Source: an uncultured Bacillota bacterium | Lineage (GTDB): Bacteria > Bacillota > Clostridia > Christensenellales > QAND01 | Assembly (NCBI GenBank): GCA_905188085.1 | Contig: CAJJKN010000001.1 | Coordinates: forward strand, 310,001 to 374,000 | Direction: 5' to 3' | Length of the DNA stretch: 64,000 bases | Part shown: positions 24,425-32,614 of the stretch, one piece after another | How the letters are laid out: every line of letters starts with the position of its first letter | Position numbering within the stretch: the first letter of the stretch is position 1 | Notes under the pieces: model-generated | Seen by the model: only the letters and a program-made list of their open reading frames with translations | The model's database searches: none | What the model was told of the DNA's origin: nothing | Program-made: the position numbers and the translations under genes

Positions 24425-25002
24425 AACAGAGCATTATGATCGTGGGCGTAGGCGGCCAGGGCACGCTGTTGGCCGGCCGTCTGCTGGGCGAATATGCAAA
24501 GGCAAAAGGGTTGGATGCCAAAGTGAGCGAAGTGCACGGCATGGCGCAGCGCGGCGGCAGCGTGGTAACCCATGTGCGCATCGGAGAAAAGGTGGCGTCG
24601 CCGTTGGTGGATGTGCAAAGCGCGGATGTATTGCTGAGCTTTGAGCCGGTGGAAGCGCTGCGGGCGCTGGAGATGTTAAAGCCGGGCGGCGTTTTGATCT
24701 GCGATGAAGCCGAGGTGCCGCCGATTGCGGTGAACATGGGCACGGCTGTTTATCCGGAGGATGTAAAACAGCGCGTGGCGGCGTATACAAAAAAAACAGC
24801 GTTTGTGGACGCAACGGGCATTGCTCAAAGCCTGGGCAACACCAAGGCGGCCAACATTGTGCTGCTGGGTGTATATACGCAGAAGATGGGCATGGATGCG
24901 GAAACGATGCAAAAGGTGATTGAACAGGGCGTGAAGCCCGCGTTTGTGGAATTGAACGTAAAAGCGTTCAAAGCAGGACTGGAACAAGGCAAACGCGCAT
25001 AA
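24421..25002 (+). CDS. iorB: Indolepyruvate:ferredoxin oxidoreductase, beta subunit
   Basis: 193 residues. The start is set at 24421 by the ATGA overlap with iorA; the longer frame upstream lies inside iorA. It has the gamma/beta 2-oxoacid oxidoreductase fold: IMIVGVGGQGTLLAGRLLGEYA at the N terminus and VSEVHGMAQRGGSVVTHVRIG, which contributes to the thiamine-diphosphate site. It works as the partner of IorA. Confidence 0.95.
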   Translation: MKQSIMIVGVGGQGTLLAGRLLGEYAKAKGLDAKVSEVHGMAQRGGSVVTHVRIGEKVASPLVDVQSADVLLSFEPVEALRALEMLKPGGVLICDEAEVPPIAVNMGTAVYPEDVKQRVAAYTKKTAFVDATGIAQSLGNTKAANIVLLGVYTQKMGMDAETMQKVIEQGVKPAFVELNVKAFKAGLEQGKRA

Positions 25003-25031
25003 AACATAGGCAGAGAAAGGCAGGAAATAAG

Positions 25032-26336
25032 ATGTTTGACCCTCGGGTAGAGACAATGGCGCAAAGCGAGCTGAAAGCGCTGCAGCTGACAAGGCTGCAA
25101 AAAACGGTGGCACGCTGCTACAACAACAGTTCGTTTTACAAAAAGAAGATGGATGAGGCAGGGGTAAAACCGGAGGACATCCGCACGTTGGATGACTTAA
25201 GGCGGCTGCCCTTTACCAACAAGACGGATCTGAGGGACAACTATCCGTTTGGCATGTTTTCTGCCCCGATGGAGGAGATCGTGCGCGTGCATGCTTCCTC
25301 CGGCACAACAGGAAAACCCACCACGGTGGGCTATACAAAAAACGACATTGAAGCATGGTCCGGATGCACGGCGCGGGCGTTGGCCTGTGCGGGTGCCGGG
25401 AAAAACGATGTGGTGCAGGTTTCCTACGGCTACGGGCTGTTTACCGGCGGGCTGGGATTGCATTACGGGGTGGAACGGCTGGGCGCTACGGTGCTGCCGA
25501 TCTCATCGGGCAACACACAGCGGCAGATTATGCTGATGCAGGATTTCGGCACGAGTATTGTTGCGTGTACGCCGTCTTATGCGCTGATGCTGGGCGAAAC
25601 CATGCGCGATATGGGCGTGGACAGATCAAAACTGCGCTTAAAAGCCGGGGTATTTGGTGCAGAGCCGTGGACCGAAGGCATGCGAAAGCAGATTGAAGAG
25701 CTGATGGGCATAGACGCACTGGATATTTACGGCCTGTCCGAAACGATGGGGCCGGGCGTGGCGATTGAGTGCCGGGAAGAAAAACACGGCCTGCATATTT
25801 GGGAAGACCAGTTTATCGTGGAGATTTTGGACCCGGAAACCTGCGAACCGCTGCCGGACGGCGAAGTGGGGGAATTGGTGATTACCACCATCAACAAAGA
25901 GGGCATACCCACCCTGCGCTATCGCACGCATGATTTGACCTGCATTATCCCGGAACCCTGCTCTTGCGGGCGGACGCACCGCCGCATTGCGCGCCTGAAG
26001 GGCCGCACGGACGACATGCTGATCGTGCGCGGGGTAAACGTGTTCCCGAGCCAGGTGGAAACCGTGCTGACGAGAGTAGACGGTGTGGTGCCGCATTACC
26101 TGATTGTGGTGGACCGCAAAAACAACTCCGACACGATGGAAGTGCAGGTGGAACTGCATCCGGATGCGGTCAGCGATACGGTGAAAAACATTGAAAGCAT
26201 CCGCGCAACGCTGTCTAAAGAGCTGCAAAGCTATCTGGGCATCAGCGCCAAAGTGCGCCTGCTGCCGCCCAAAGAGCTGGAGCGCAGCGAAGGCAAGGCA
26301 AAGCGCGTGATCGACAAACGCAAATTTGACAACTAA
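25032..26336 (+). CDS. paaK: Phenylacetate-CoA ligase family protein (second copy)
   Basis: 434 residues, paralog of the gene at 21387 with the same motifs (HASSGTTGKPTTVGYTK, YGLSETMGPG, RGVNVFPSQVE). The operon therefore has one ligase on each side of iorAB. Two paralogs may serve different aryl side chains or opposite directions. It is preceded by AGGCAGGAAATAAG and followed 20 bases later by the ACT protein. Confidence 0.9.
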   Translation: MFDPRVETMAQSELKALQLTRLQKTVARCYNNSSFYKKKMDEAGVKPEDIRTLDDLRRLPFTNKTDLRDNYPFGMFSAPMEEIVRVHASSGTTGKPTTVGYTKNDIEAWSGCTARALACAGAGKNDVVQVSYGYGLFTGGLGLHYGVERLGATVLPISSGNTQRQIMLMQDFGTSIVACTPSYALMLGETMRDMGVDRSKLRLKAGVFGAEPWTEGMRKQIEELMGIDALDIYGLSETMGPGVAIECREEKHGLHIWEDQFIVEILDPETCEPLPDGEVGELVITTINKEGIPTLRYRTHDLTCIIPEPCSCGRTHRRIARLKGRTDDMLIVRGVNVFPSQVETVLTRVDGVVPHYLIVVDRKNNSDTMEVQVELHPDAVSDTVKNIESIRATLSKELQSYLGISAKVRLLPPKELERSEGKAKRVIDKRKFDN

Positions 26337-26356
26337 ACCATTAGGAGGGCGAGGAC

Positions 26357-26794
26357 ATGACGTTAAAACAAATTTCGGTTTTTCTGGAAAACAAACAGGG
26401 CACACTGGCAAAAGCGACCAAGGTGTTTGGCGATAACGGGATTGACCTGATCGCGCTGTCCATCGCGGATACGGCGGATTTCGGGATTATGCGCTGCATT
26501 GTAAACAAGCCCGAACAGGCGTTAACGCTGTTGGCGGAAGAGGGCTTTGCCGCTTCCACGACGGAAGTGTTGGCAGTGGAAGTGCCGGATCAGCCGGGCG
26601 GGCTGGCTTCGGTGCTGGCGCTGATGGACGCAAACGAACTGAACGTGGAATATCTGTATTCGTTTGTGCGCACGCCCAATGAAAACGCGCTGATTATGTT
26701 CCGCGTGGAAGACACGGAAAAATGCGAAGCGCTGTTGAGACAAAACGACATTCGGCTGTTTTCCTTAGAGGAGATTTTGGCGTCTGTGGAATGA
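26357..26794 (+). CDS. Tandem ACT-domain protein, probable amino-acid sensor
   Basis: 145 residues, ATG behind AGGAGGGCGAGGAC. Two ACT domains are visible: residues 1-68 (KQISVFLENKQGTLAKATKVF) and 69-145 (VLAVEVPDQPGGLASVLALM). It has no catalytic domain. Such stand-alone proteins sit next to paaK/ior in many anaerobes and are thought to bind aromatic amino acids. It could be a regulatory subunit of one of the operon enzymes. Confidence 0.85.
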   Translation: MTLKQISVFLENKQGTLAKATKVFGDNGIDLIALSIADTADFGIMRCIVNKPEQALTLLAEEGFAASTTEVLAVEVPDQPGGLASVLALMDANELNVEYLYSFVRTPNENALIMFRVEDTEKCEALLRQNDIRLFSLEEILASVE

Positions 26795-26818
26795 CGCAAA
26801 AAAGAAAAGAGACATACA

Positions 26819-27922
26819 ATGAGAGCAACGGTGGCACAAATTGATTTGGAGGCCATAGCGCATAATGTGCGCCTGGTGAAACACTACGCAGGGCAGACCA
26901 AGATGATGGCGGTGGTAAAGGCGGACGCCTACGGCCACGGAGCAGTGCAAGTGGCGAAAACGGCGCTTGCAAACGGCGCCGTATGGCTGGCTGTGGCAAC
27001 GGCGGAGGAGGCGGACGAACTGAAAAAAGCCGGGCTGTCTGCACCGATTTTGGTGCTGGGCGCGCTGGATGAAGAGGATTGCGAATCGTGCGTAAGAGAG
27101 GGAATTTCGGTTTCCGCTTCTACGCCGGAACAGGTGCACTGGCTGCAAAACGCAGCGGCAAAGGCAGGCGTTCGCGCCAAGGCGCACCTGAAAATAGACA
27201 GCGGATTTCACAGACTGGGCGCAACGCCGGAGCAGGTGCCGGAAATGCTGGAGGCATTCAAAAACTGTCCGGATGTGGAAATGGAAGGCATGTTTACCCA
27301 TTTTGCGGCGGCGGATGAGGCGGACGACAGCTTTGTAGATGTGCAGGTATCGCGCTTTACCCGGGCGGAAAAGATGGTGCGCGAAGCGGGCTTTGCGCCG
27401 ATTTGCCATATTTCAAACAGCGCGGCCACGCTGCGCCATCCGGAACTGAGAAAGGATATGGTGCGGGCCGGCATTGTGCTGTATGGGTATATGCCGAGCG
27501 GCGAAATGCCGGAAAAGGCGGATTTGCGCCCGGCGATGCGCTGGAAAACCCAGATTTTGGATTTGCACACCATTGCGCCGGGCGAAACCGTGGGCTATGG
27601 GCGGACCTTTACCGCCCAAGAGCCGCGGCGCATTGCTACCGTGCCGGTGGGATATGCGGACGGATACAGAAGGGCGCTTTCCAACCGGGCCGAGGTGTTG
27701 ATCCGCGGGCAGCGGGCGCCGGTGGTGGGGCGCATTTGTATGGATCACTGCATGATAGACGTAACGGGTATTCCCGAAGCTAAGCTGTGTGACGAAGTGG
27801 TGCTTTTGGGCCGCCAGGGCGATGAGCAAATTACGGCGGACGAAATGGCCGAATGGCTGGGCACTATTTCCTATGAAATTTTGACGGACCTTTCCAAGCG
27901 GGTGCCGAGGGTGTATGAATGA
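26819..27922 (+). CDS. alr: Alanine racemase
   Basis: 367 residues. It interconverts L- and D-alanine for peptidoglycan, with pyridoxal phosphate on Lys34 in the motif MAVVKADAYGHGA. The second active-site region VGYGRTF supplies the catalytic Tyr, followed by VPVGYADGY and GRICMDHCMIDV. The length is normal. It follows the ACT gene by 24 bases and overlaps the next gene by ATGA, so it may be co-transcribed with the aryl operon. Confidence 0.96.
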   Translation: MRATVAQIDLEAIAHNVRLVKHYAGQTKMMAVVKADAYGHGAVQVAKTALANGAVWLAVATAEEADELKKAGLSAPILVLGALDEEDCESCVREGISVSASTPEQVHWLQNAAAKAGVRAKAHLKIDSGFHRLGATPEQVPEMLEAFKNCPDVEMEGMFTHFAAADEADDSFVDVQVSRFTRAEKMVREAGFAPICHISNSAATLRHPELRKDMVRAGIVLYGYMPSGEMPEKADLRPAMRWKTQILDLHTIAPGETVGYGRTFTAQEPRRIATVPVGYADGYRRALSNRAEVLIRGQRAPVVGRICMDHCMIDVTGIPEAKLCDEVVLLGRQGDEQITADEMAEWLGTISYEILTDLSKRVPRVYE

Positions 27923-28488
27923 TGGATAAACAGATATTGAGAAAAAATGCGCGGCAAAGGCGCGCGCTGATTACCCCAGAAGCCCGGGAAGAATATGCGG
28001 TGATGGCGGCGGAAAACGCGGTGCTGCTGTTGGAAAGAGCCCGGGCCAGCGTGCCGATGATCTATGTGGCAACGCCGGAAGAACTGGGCACCTGGCCGCT
28101 GATGGACCGGCTTTTGGACAGAGGATATTACCCGGTGTTTCCCGTGATGAGCGGAGAAGAGATCATCCCGGTGATGTGGGATGAAGAAACGGTGTTTGTA
28201 TCCAACGAAAAGGGCATTTTAGAGCCGATGGGCGGCACGAAAATTGCGCCGGAAGAGGTGGATTTTGTCATCGTGCCCGGCCTTTCGTTTGACGAACAGG
28301 GCCACAGGCTGGGCCGGGGCGGCGGATTTTACGACCGGTTTTTGGCGGATTTGCCGGCGCTTCGGGTGGGATATTGTTTTCAAACGCAAATGGCCCGCGA
28401 GATTGAAACCGAACCGCACGATATAGATATGGATTATATCTGTACGGAAATTTATACTTATGATTGTGCCAAAAATCGGGCAAATTGA
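27919..28488 (+). CDS. 5-formyltetrahydrofolate cyclo-ligase family protein
   Basis: 189 residues. It starts at the ATGA overlapping the alr stop; a second ATG follows immediately. The family motif near the C terminus is PGLSFDEQGHRLGRGGGFYDRFL-like (GRGGGFYDRFL), and the N-terminal basic segment (KNARQRRALI) binds ATP/phosphate. It converts 5-formyl-THF to 5,10-methenyl-THF using ATP. The gene is known as ygfA, yqgN or MTHFS in other species. Confidence 0.92.
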   Translation: MMDKQILRKNARQRRALITPEAREEYAVMAAENAVLLLERARASVPMIYVATPEELGTWPLMDRLLDRGYYPVFPVMSGEEIIPVMWDEETVFVSNEKGILEPMGGTKIAPEEVDFVIVPGLSFDEQGHRLGRGGGFYDRFLADLPALRVGYCFQTQMAREIETEPHDIDMDYICTEIYTYDCAKNRAN

Positions 28489-28508
28489 AGGTAGAAACGG
28501 TTCGGCGG

Positions 28509-28537
28509 TTGCATATTGATTTGAAAGATAGTAAAAT
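28509..28537 (+). promoter_or_regulatory. Promoter of rsmD-coaD
   Basis: TTGCAT (28509-28514) and TAAAAT (28532-28537), 17-base spacer, shortly before AAAGGAG. Confidence 0.55.
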
Positions 28538-28561
28538 TATGTAAAGGAGTTCCGAAAGCAA

Positions 28562-29143
28562 GTGAAGATCGTAGGCGGCAGTGCGCGGGGGCGGATTTTG
28601 GAGGCCCCGCCGGGGCGAAATACCAGGCCGACAAGCGCGGTGTTGCGGGAAGCGCTGTTTGGCATTTTGGCACAAAGGGTGCCGGGCGCCAGGGTGCTGG
28701 ATCTGTTTTGCGGCAGCGGCGCCATTGCGCTGGAGGCGATCAGCCGCGGCGCGAAAAGCGCGGTGATGATCGATGCGGATGCAAAGGCCGTGCAGACGGC
28801 GGTGAAAAACACAAACGCTTTGAACATGCAGGCGCAATGCCGGGTATACCGCAACGATTTTGAGCGGGCGCTCCGTATTTTACAAAGAAAAGGCGAGCGG
28901 TTTGATGTGGTCTATGTGGATCCGCCGTACCGGGCGGGGCTGTACGAACGGGCGCTGAAGGGGCTTTTCCCGGCGCTGGTGGCGGAAAACGGCTGTGTGA
29001 TTTTAGAGCACACCGCCACGATGGACATGCCGCGCGTGCCTGCGCTGTGCCATTGGGAATGGACCCGGGCCTACGGGACGCGGGCGATTACGATGTATAC
29101 AGGGGGCAGTGATGAGAACGGGCATTTTTCCGGGCAGCTTTGA
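28562..29143 (+). CDS. rsmD: 16S rRNA (guanine-N2)-methyltransferase RsmD
   Basis: 193 residues from GTG behind AAAGGAG. It methylates G966 of 16S rRNA with S-adenosylmethionine. Visible: the N-terminal KIVGGSARGRILEAP, the SAM motif VLDLFCGSGAIALEAISRGA, and the catalytic DVVYVDPPY (the DPPY motif). Its last 32 bases overlap coaD. It corresponds to ylbH of Bacillus, in conserved order with coaD. Confidence 0.95.
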   Translation: MKIVGGSARGRILEAPPGRNTRPTSAVLREALFGILAQRVPGARVLDLFCGSGAIALEAISRGAKSAVMIDADAKAVQTAVKNTNALNMQAQCRVYRNDFERALRILQRKGERFDVVYVDPPYRAGLYERALKGLFPALVAENGCVILEHTATMDMPRVPALCHWEWTRAYGTRAITMYTGGSDENGHFSGQL

Positions 29144-29597
29144 TCCGCTGACGCTGGGCCATTACGATTTGATTTGCCGGGCGGCAGAGCTGGTGGATAC
29201 GCTGGTGGTTGCGGTGCTGAAAAACAGCGATAAAACGCCGCTGTTTACCTTAAACCAGCGCACGGAGATGATCGGCGAAGCGGTGTCCGCGCTGCCGAAT
29301 GTGCAGGTGGAAAGCTTTGAAGGGCTTTTGGTGGATTTTGCCCGGCAGAAAAACGCCTCCGTATTGTTTCGAGGCGTGCGCAATGTGGCGGATTATGAGC
29401 AGGAAGCGATGCTGGCCACGGTGAATGCGCGCCTGGCGCCGGAAGTGCAGACGGTTTGCCTTTTTTCCCGTCCGGAATGGACGTTTCTTTCCAGCAGCAT
29501 TGTAAAGGAGATGCTGCGGTACGGGCAGGAGATTGACGGGCTTGTGCCACCCCAGATATACACCAAAATACGCGCTCTGCTTTCAGAGCAGCGATAG
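29112..29597 (+). CDS. coaD: Phosphopantetheine adenylyltransferase
   Basis: 161 residues. It makes dephospho-CoA from phosphopantetheine and ATP, the fourth step in CoA synthesis. ATG 29112 has AGGGGG six bases upstream; a GTG one codon earlier is possible. Motifs: GIFPGSFDPLTLGHYDLI (nucleotidyl-transferase HxGH type) at the N terminus and FLSSSIVKEM near the end. It overlaps the end of rsmD. Confidence 0.96.
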   Translation: MRTGIFPGSFDPLTLGHYDLICRAAELVDTLVVAVLKNSDKTPLFTLNQRTEMIGEAVSALPNVQVESFEGLLVDFARQKNASVLFRGVRNVADYEQEAMLATVNARLAPEVQTVCLFSRPEWTFLSSSIVKEMLRYGQEIDGLVPPQIYTKIRALLSEQR

Positions 29598-29611
29598 GAG
29601 GACGGTCCTAA

Positions 29612-30067
29612 ATGGATAGCGAATTGATTACCTGTATGGATATGCTGGAAGAGGAGCTGGAAAACAGCAAAAAGGCGTTGTTTTCTTCCGCTTTCAAAAA
29701 AGTGGATACCGAACGGATGTATGAGATCCTGGAGGATATGCGGGCGGCGTATCCGGAGGAGCTGCGCCAGGCGGAGCATATTGTCTCCGATAAGATGCGG
29801 ATTATGGCGGACGCCAAAGCGGATGCAGAGCGCCTGATGCGCGAAGCGGAACAGCGCGCCAACCAGCTGGTAGACGAGCATGAAATTGTGCAGGCGGCCA
29901 CGGAAAAGGCACGCCAGATTTTGGCGCAGGCACAGAAAAATGCCCGCGAAGTTCGCCAGGGGGCCAAGGGATATGCCGAGGATCTGATGCTGGATGTGGA
30001 AGGATATTTGAATGAATATCTGGAAATGGTGCGAAAAAACAGAGAATCGCTTAACGGCAAAAACTAA
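29612..30067 (+). CDS. Coiled-coil protein of unknown role between coaD and ylbJ
   Basis: 151 residues, nearly all helix. The central part (about 65-130) is a long Ala/Glu/Lys/Gln coiled coil similar in look to ATP synthase b or V-type H/E subunits, and homologs are often called ATPase. There is no membrane helix and no nucleotide-binding motif. The Shine-Dalgarno AGGAGG sits in a small hairpin TAGGA-GGACGG-TCCTA (29595-29610) that also includes the coaD stop. A strong terminator follows. Confidence 0.8.
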   Translation: MDSELITCMDMLEEELENSKKALFSSAFKKVDTERMYEILEDMRAAYPEELRQAEHIVSDKMRIMADAKADAERLMREAEQRANQLVDEHEIVQAATEKARQILAQAQKNAREVRQGAKGYAEDLMLDVEGYLNEYLEMVRKNRESLNGKN

Positions 30068-30084
30068 CAAAAAACGGAGAAAGC

Positions 30085-30110
30085 GCCGGGCAGTTTGCCC
30101 GGCTTTTTTT
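30085..30110 (+). terminator. Terminator after the rsmD-coaD operon
   Basis: Perfect stem GCCGGGC/GCCCGGC, loop AGTTT, seven T. Confidence 0.92.
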
Positions 30111-30522
30111 GTGCAAAGAAATGGATGGATTGGGCAAGGAGCGCTAAAGGTGTATATGGAAAAAAGGAAAAGAGGCGCGGTTGTAGGCCCCCAGAGGAGA
30201 CGCGGCCCGGCAGGATGCGTTTGTGCGTTGTACGGGAAAATTTTATAGAAAATGGAGAGCTGCTTTGAAAAGGAAAGTTTATTTATAAAACGGAAGAGGA
30301 GCCGTGCCCAACGGCACAGAAAACAGGCGGAGAAAGAAAAAGCAAGAGCAATGTGTTTAAAGCGGAGATGAAATGGTTTTGAAAGCGCGATGTGAAAGAG
30401 TGTTGGAAAGAGGTTTTACGAATACGAACAGTTTTAAGCAGCGCCTTGGGCAGAGGGGAAAACAGGGCCGGGGAAAAGAGAATTATAGGATAGAGCACGA
30501 ATCCGTTTGTGGGAGAAAATAG
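30111..30522. other. Gene-free purine-rich spacer
   Basis: About 410 bases between convergent terminators. The + strand is purine-rich (41 of 60 A/G at 30361-30420). No ORF with a ribosome binding site. Confidence 0.6.
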
Positions 30523-30545
30523 AAAAGCCGCTTTGAGCGGCCTTT
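30523..30545 (-). terminator. Terminator of ylbJ
   Basis: AAAGCCGCT/AGCGGCCTTT hairpin; the minus strand runs into TTTTCT. Confidence 0.7.
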
Positions 30546-30593
30546 GGGAAGAAAGAAAAGGCAAAGGGATTTTTGCGCGGCGATGGGGCAAAC

Positions 30594-31739
30594 TTAACGT
30601 GTGCGCTTGCGGTAGGCAAGGGTATAGGCGCTCATACACAGGCAGAGCAGGCAAAGGACAAGCGCGGAAATAAAGAGCAGGCCGGTGCTGAAAAGAAGAC
30701 GGCGGCCAAAGCCGATGGCAGAGACGCTGACCGTGCCTACGGACGGCAGAGTGATGTGGCGTACCAATACGCTGCAAAGGGAAAAGGCCAACACGCCGTG
30801 TACGGTTTTGAAAAACAGGCCTTCGGAAAACCGTAGCCCGCAGGGGGAGACAAACAGCGCCTGCTGGGTTTGCACACAAAGGCCGCCAAAGCTGATAAGC
30901 GCGCACAACAGCGGAAGCAAAGCCGCGGCGGGATAGCCGGTGGCACAAAGGGAAAGGCAGCCGTCCGTCATTTCAAACAGGCCGCGCAAAAAGGGCAGGG
31001 CCAGCGCAGGCGGATAGCCAAACAGGGAAAACAGCGGCCGGATGATCCGGGCCAGCAGCGGCAAAACACCGAGGGCCAAAAGCAGATTGGACAGCGTGAA
31101 GAAAAACACGATAAAACCGCCGACATACAATAGGGCCGTGACGGCTTCTTGAACGGCGGAGATAAAACAACGATGAAACGCGGGCGTTGGCACGCTTTGA
31201 AACGGCGCAGAGGGGCCGGGGGCAGGGGTGCGGTCCGGCAGGCAAAAGCGGCCGATTTGCCCAGTGAGAAAAGCGGCCAGAAGATGTGGCAAAAACAACG
31301 CCCAGGCAAAGCGCGGGTTGCCCAGCAGCGAAGAAGCGAGCACGGAAATTACAAACGAGGGCCCCACGGTGGAGGCATAGGCCATGGTGCGCCTGGCCTG
31401 GGTTTGGGTGAGCTGTTTGGCTTCATATAAAGCGGCAGTGGCGCGAGCACCGTTTGGATAGCCGCTGACAACGGACAAAAACACCGGCAGCGCGCTTTGC
31501 CCCGGCAGGCCGAACAGCGGGCGCATCAAAGGACGCAGAACTGTGCTGAGTCGGGAGACGGTGCCGAGTTTTGTGAAAAGGCCGGTGGCCACAAAAAAGG
31601 GAAACAGAGCAGGCACCACCGAAAGGGCAAATGCGGACAGCCCGTTTTTTGCCCCTTGCAAAGCTTGGACAGGGAACAATAAAATGAGTATAATAAGAGA
31701 AACAGACAAAAGAGAAAGAAAAACGCGCTTAAACCGCAT
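30594..31739 (-). CDS. ylbJ: Sporulation integral membrane protein YlbJ
   Basis: 381 residues, leftward, ATG seven bases after AAGGAG. It is a polytopic membrane protein with about eight or more hydrophobic helices, beginning RFKRVFLSLLSVSLIILIL. Two nucleoside-recognition (Gate-type) stretches are visible (SVVPALFPFFVATGLF, VVSGYPNGARATAALYE). In Bacillus ylbJ is sporulation-controlled and needed for normal spores. This is the main evidence that the organism can sporulate. It stands head to head with the patatin-like ylbK. Confidence 0.9.
   Translation of the reverse strand: MRFKRVFLSLLSVSLIILILLFPVQALQGAKNGLSAFALSVVPALFPFFVATGLFTKLGTVSRLSTVLRPLMRPLFGLPGQSALPVFLSVVSGYPNGARATAALYEAKQLTQTQARRTMAYASTVGPSFVISVLASSLLGNPRFAWALFLPHLLAAFLTGQIGRFCLPDRTPAPGPSAPFQSVPTPAFHRCFISAVQEAVTALLYVGGFIVFFFTLSNLLLALGVLPLLARIIRPLFSLFGYPPALALPFLRGLFEMTDGCLSLCATGYPAAALLPLLCALISFGGLCVQTQQALFVSPCGLRFSEGLFFKTVHGVLAFSLCSVLVRHITLPSVGTVSVSAIGFGRRLLFSTGLLFISALVLCLLCLCMSAYTLAYRKRTR
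31665..31694 (+). promoter_or_regulatory. Candidate promoter of the patatin-like gene, inside ylbJ
   Basis: TTGGAC (31665-31670) and TATAAT (31689-31694) with 18 bases between lie antisense within the first codons of ylbJ. The transcript would cover the ylbJ start region. Confidence 0.45.
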
Positions 31740-31798
31740 GACAAACTCCTTATTTATGGAAATGCTTGGTTTAACATATGCAAGAAAGCGGGGAGATT

Positions 31799-32614
31799 AT
31801 GAGCGAACAGAAAAAAAGACCTGCGGTGGGCCTGGCACTGGGCGGCGGCTCTGCGCGCGGATTTGCGCATATCGGTGTGATCCGCGCTTTGCAGGAAAGC
31901 AGGATTCCAATCGACGTGGTAAGCGGTTGTTCAATAGGGGCGATCATCGGCTCTATCTTTTGTGTCGGGGGCGATTTGGAACTTTTATTGAAAATTTGTA
32001 TGCAGATGAAAGCTCGCGAAATGATGGATCTGGTGGTACCGCGTAAAGGGATGGTGCGCGGTGCAAAATTTGAAAACCTGATTCAACTATTCACCAAAAA
32101 CCGAGATTTTGAAGAGATGGATGTGCCGTTTGCCTGCTCGGCCTGTGATTTATGGGAAGGGAAAACAAAGATTTTCACCACGGGCAAGGTATATCCGGCG
32201 GTACGCGCCAGCATGAGCATTCCGGGTGTGTTTGAGCCGAAATTAATAGACGGCGTGATGTATGTGGATGGTGGCGTTTTGGATAATGTGCCGGTGGACG
32301 CAGCTAAGAGACTAGGGGCCGATGTGGTGATCGGTTCGGATGTATGCATACATAAAGCGGAGCCGGCACAGCCCAGCGAGCGGTTGATAGATATTTTATA
32401 CAGGGCTACGGATTTGTTGGAATATCAGGCAAACAAGCATCAATTGACGGAGGCGGACGTGTTGATTTCGCCGCCTGTGGGATATATCAACCAATTTGAA
32501 GTGGAAAAAAGCAAAGAATGTGCGCAGATCGGCTATGAAACGACGATGGCGAAGATGGACGAGATAAAACAGCTGATTTATGGCGAGACGGAGGTGCAAA
32601 CCGGCACGGTATAA
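31799..32614 (+). CDS. Patatin-like phospholipase/esterase (YlbK/RssA family)
   Basis: 271 residues. I start at ATG 31799 (GGGGAGATT upstream); an ATG seven codons earlier lacks a site. Catalytic features are complete: oxyanion loop GGGSARGFAHIG, nucleophile motif SGCSIGAI with Ser45, and YVDGGVLDN with Asp157 forming the Ser-Asp dyad. No signal peptide. Likely a cytosolic lipid hydrolase. Neighbours ylbJ and ylbM are the same as in Bacillus, supporting the YlbK assignment. Its 3' end overlaps the convergent ylbM by 37 bases. Confidence 0.92.
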   Translation: MSEQKKRPAVGLALGGGSARGFAHIGVIRALQESRIPIDVVSGCSIGAIIGSIFCVGGDLELLLKICMQMKAREMMDLVVPRKGMVRGAKFENLIQLFTKNRDFEEMDVPFACSACDLWEGKTKIFTTGKVYPAVRASMSIPGVFEPKLIDGVMYVDGGVLDNVPVDAAKRLGADVVIGSDVCIHKAEPAQPSERLIDILYRATDLLEYQANKHQLTEADVLISPPVGYINQFEVEKSKECAQIGYETTMAKMDEIKQLIYGETEVQTGTV

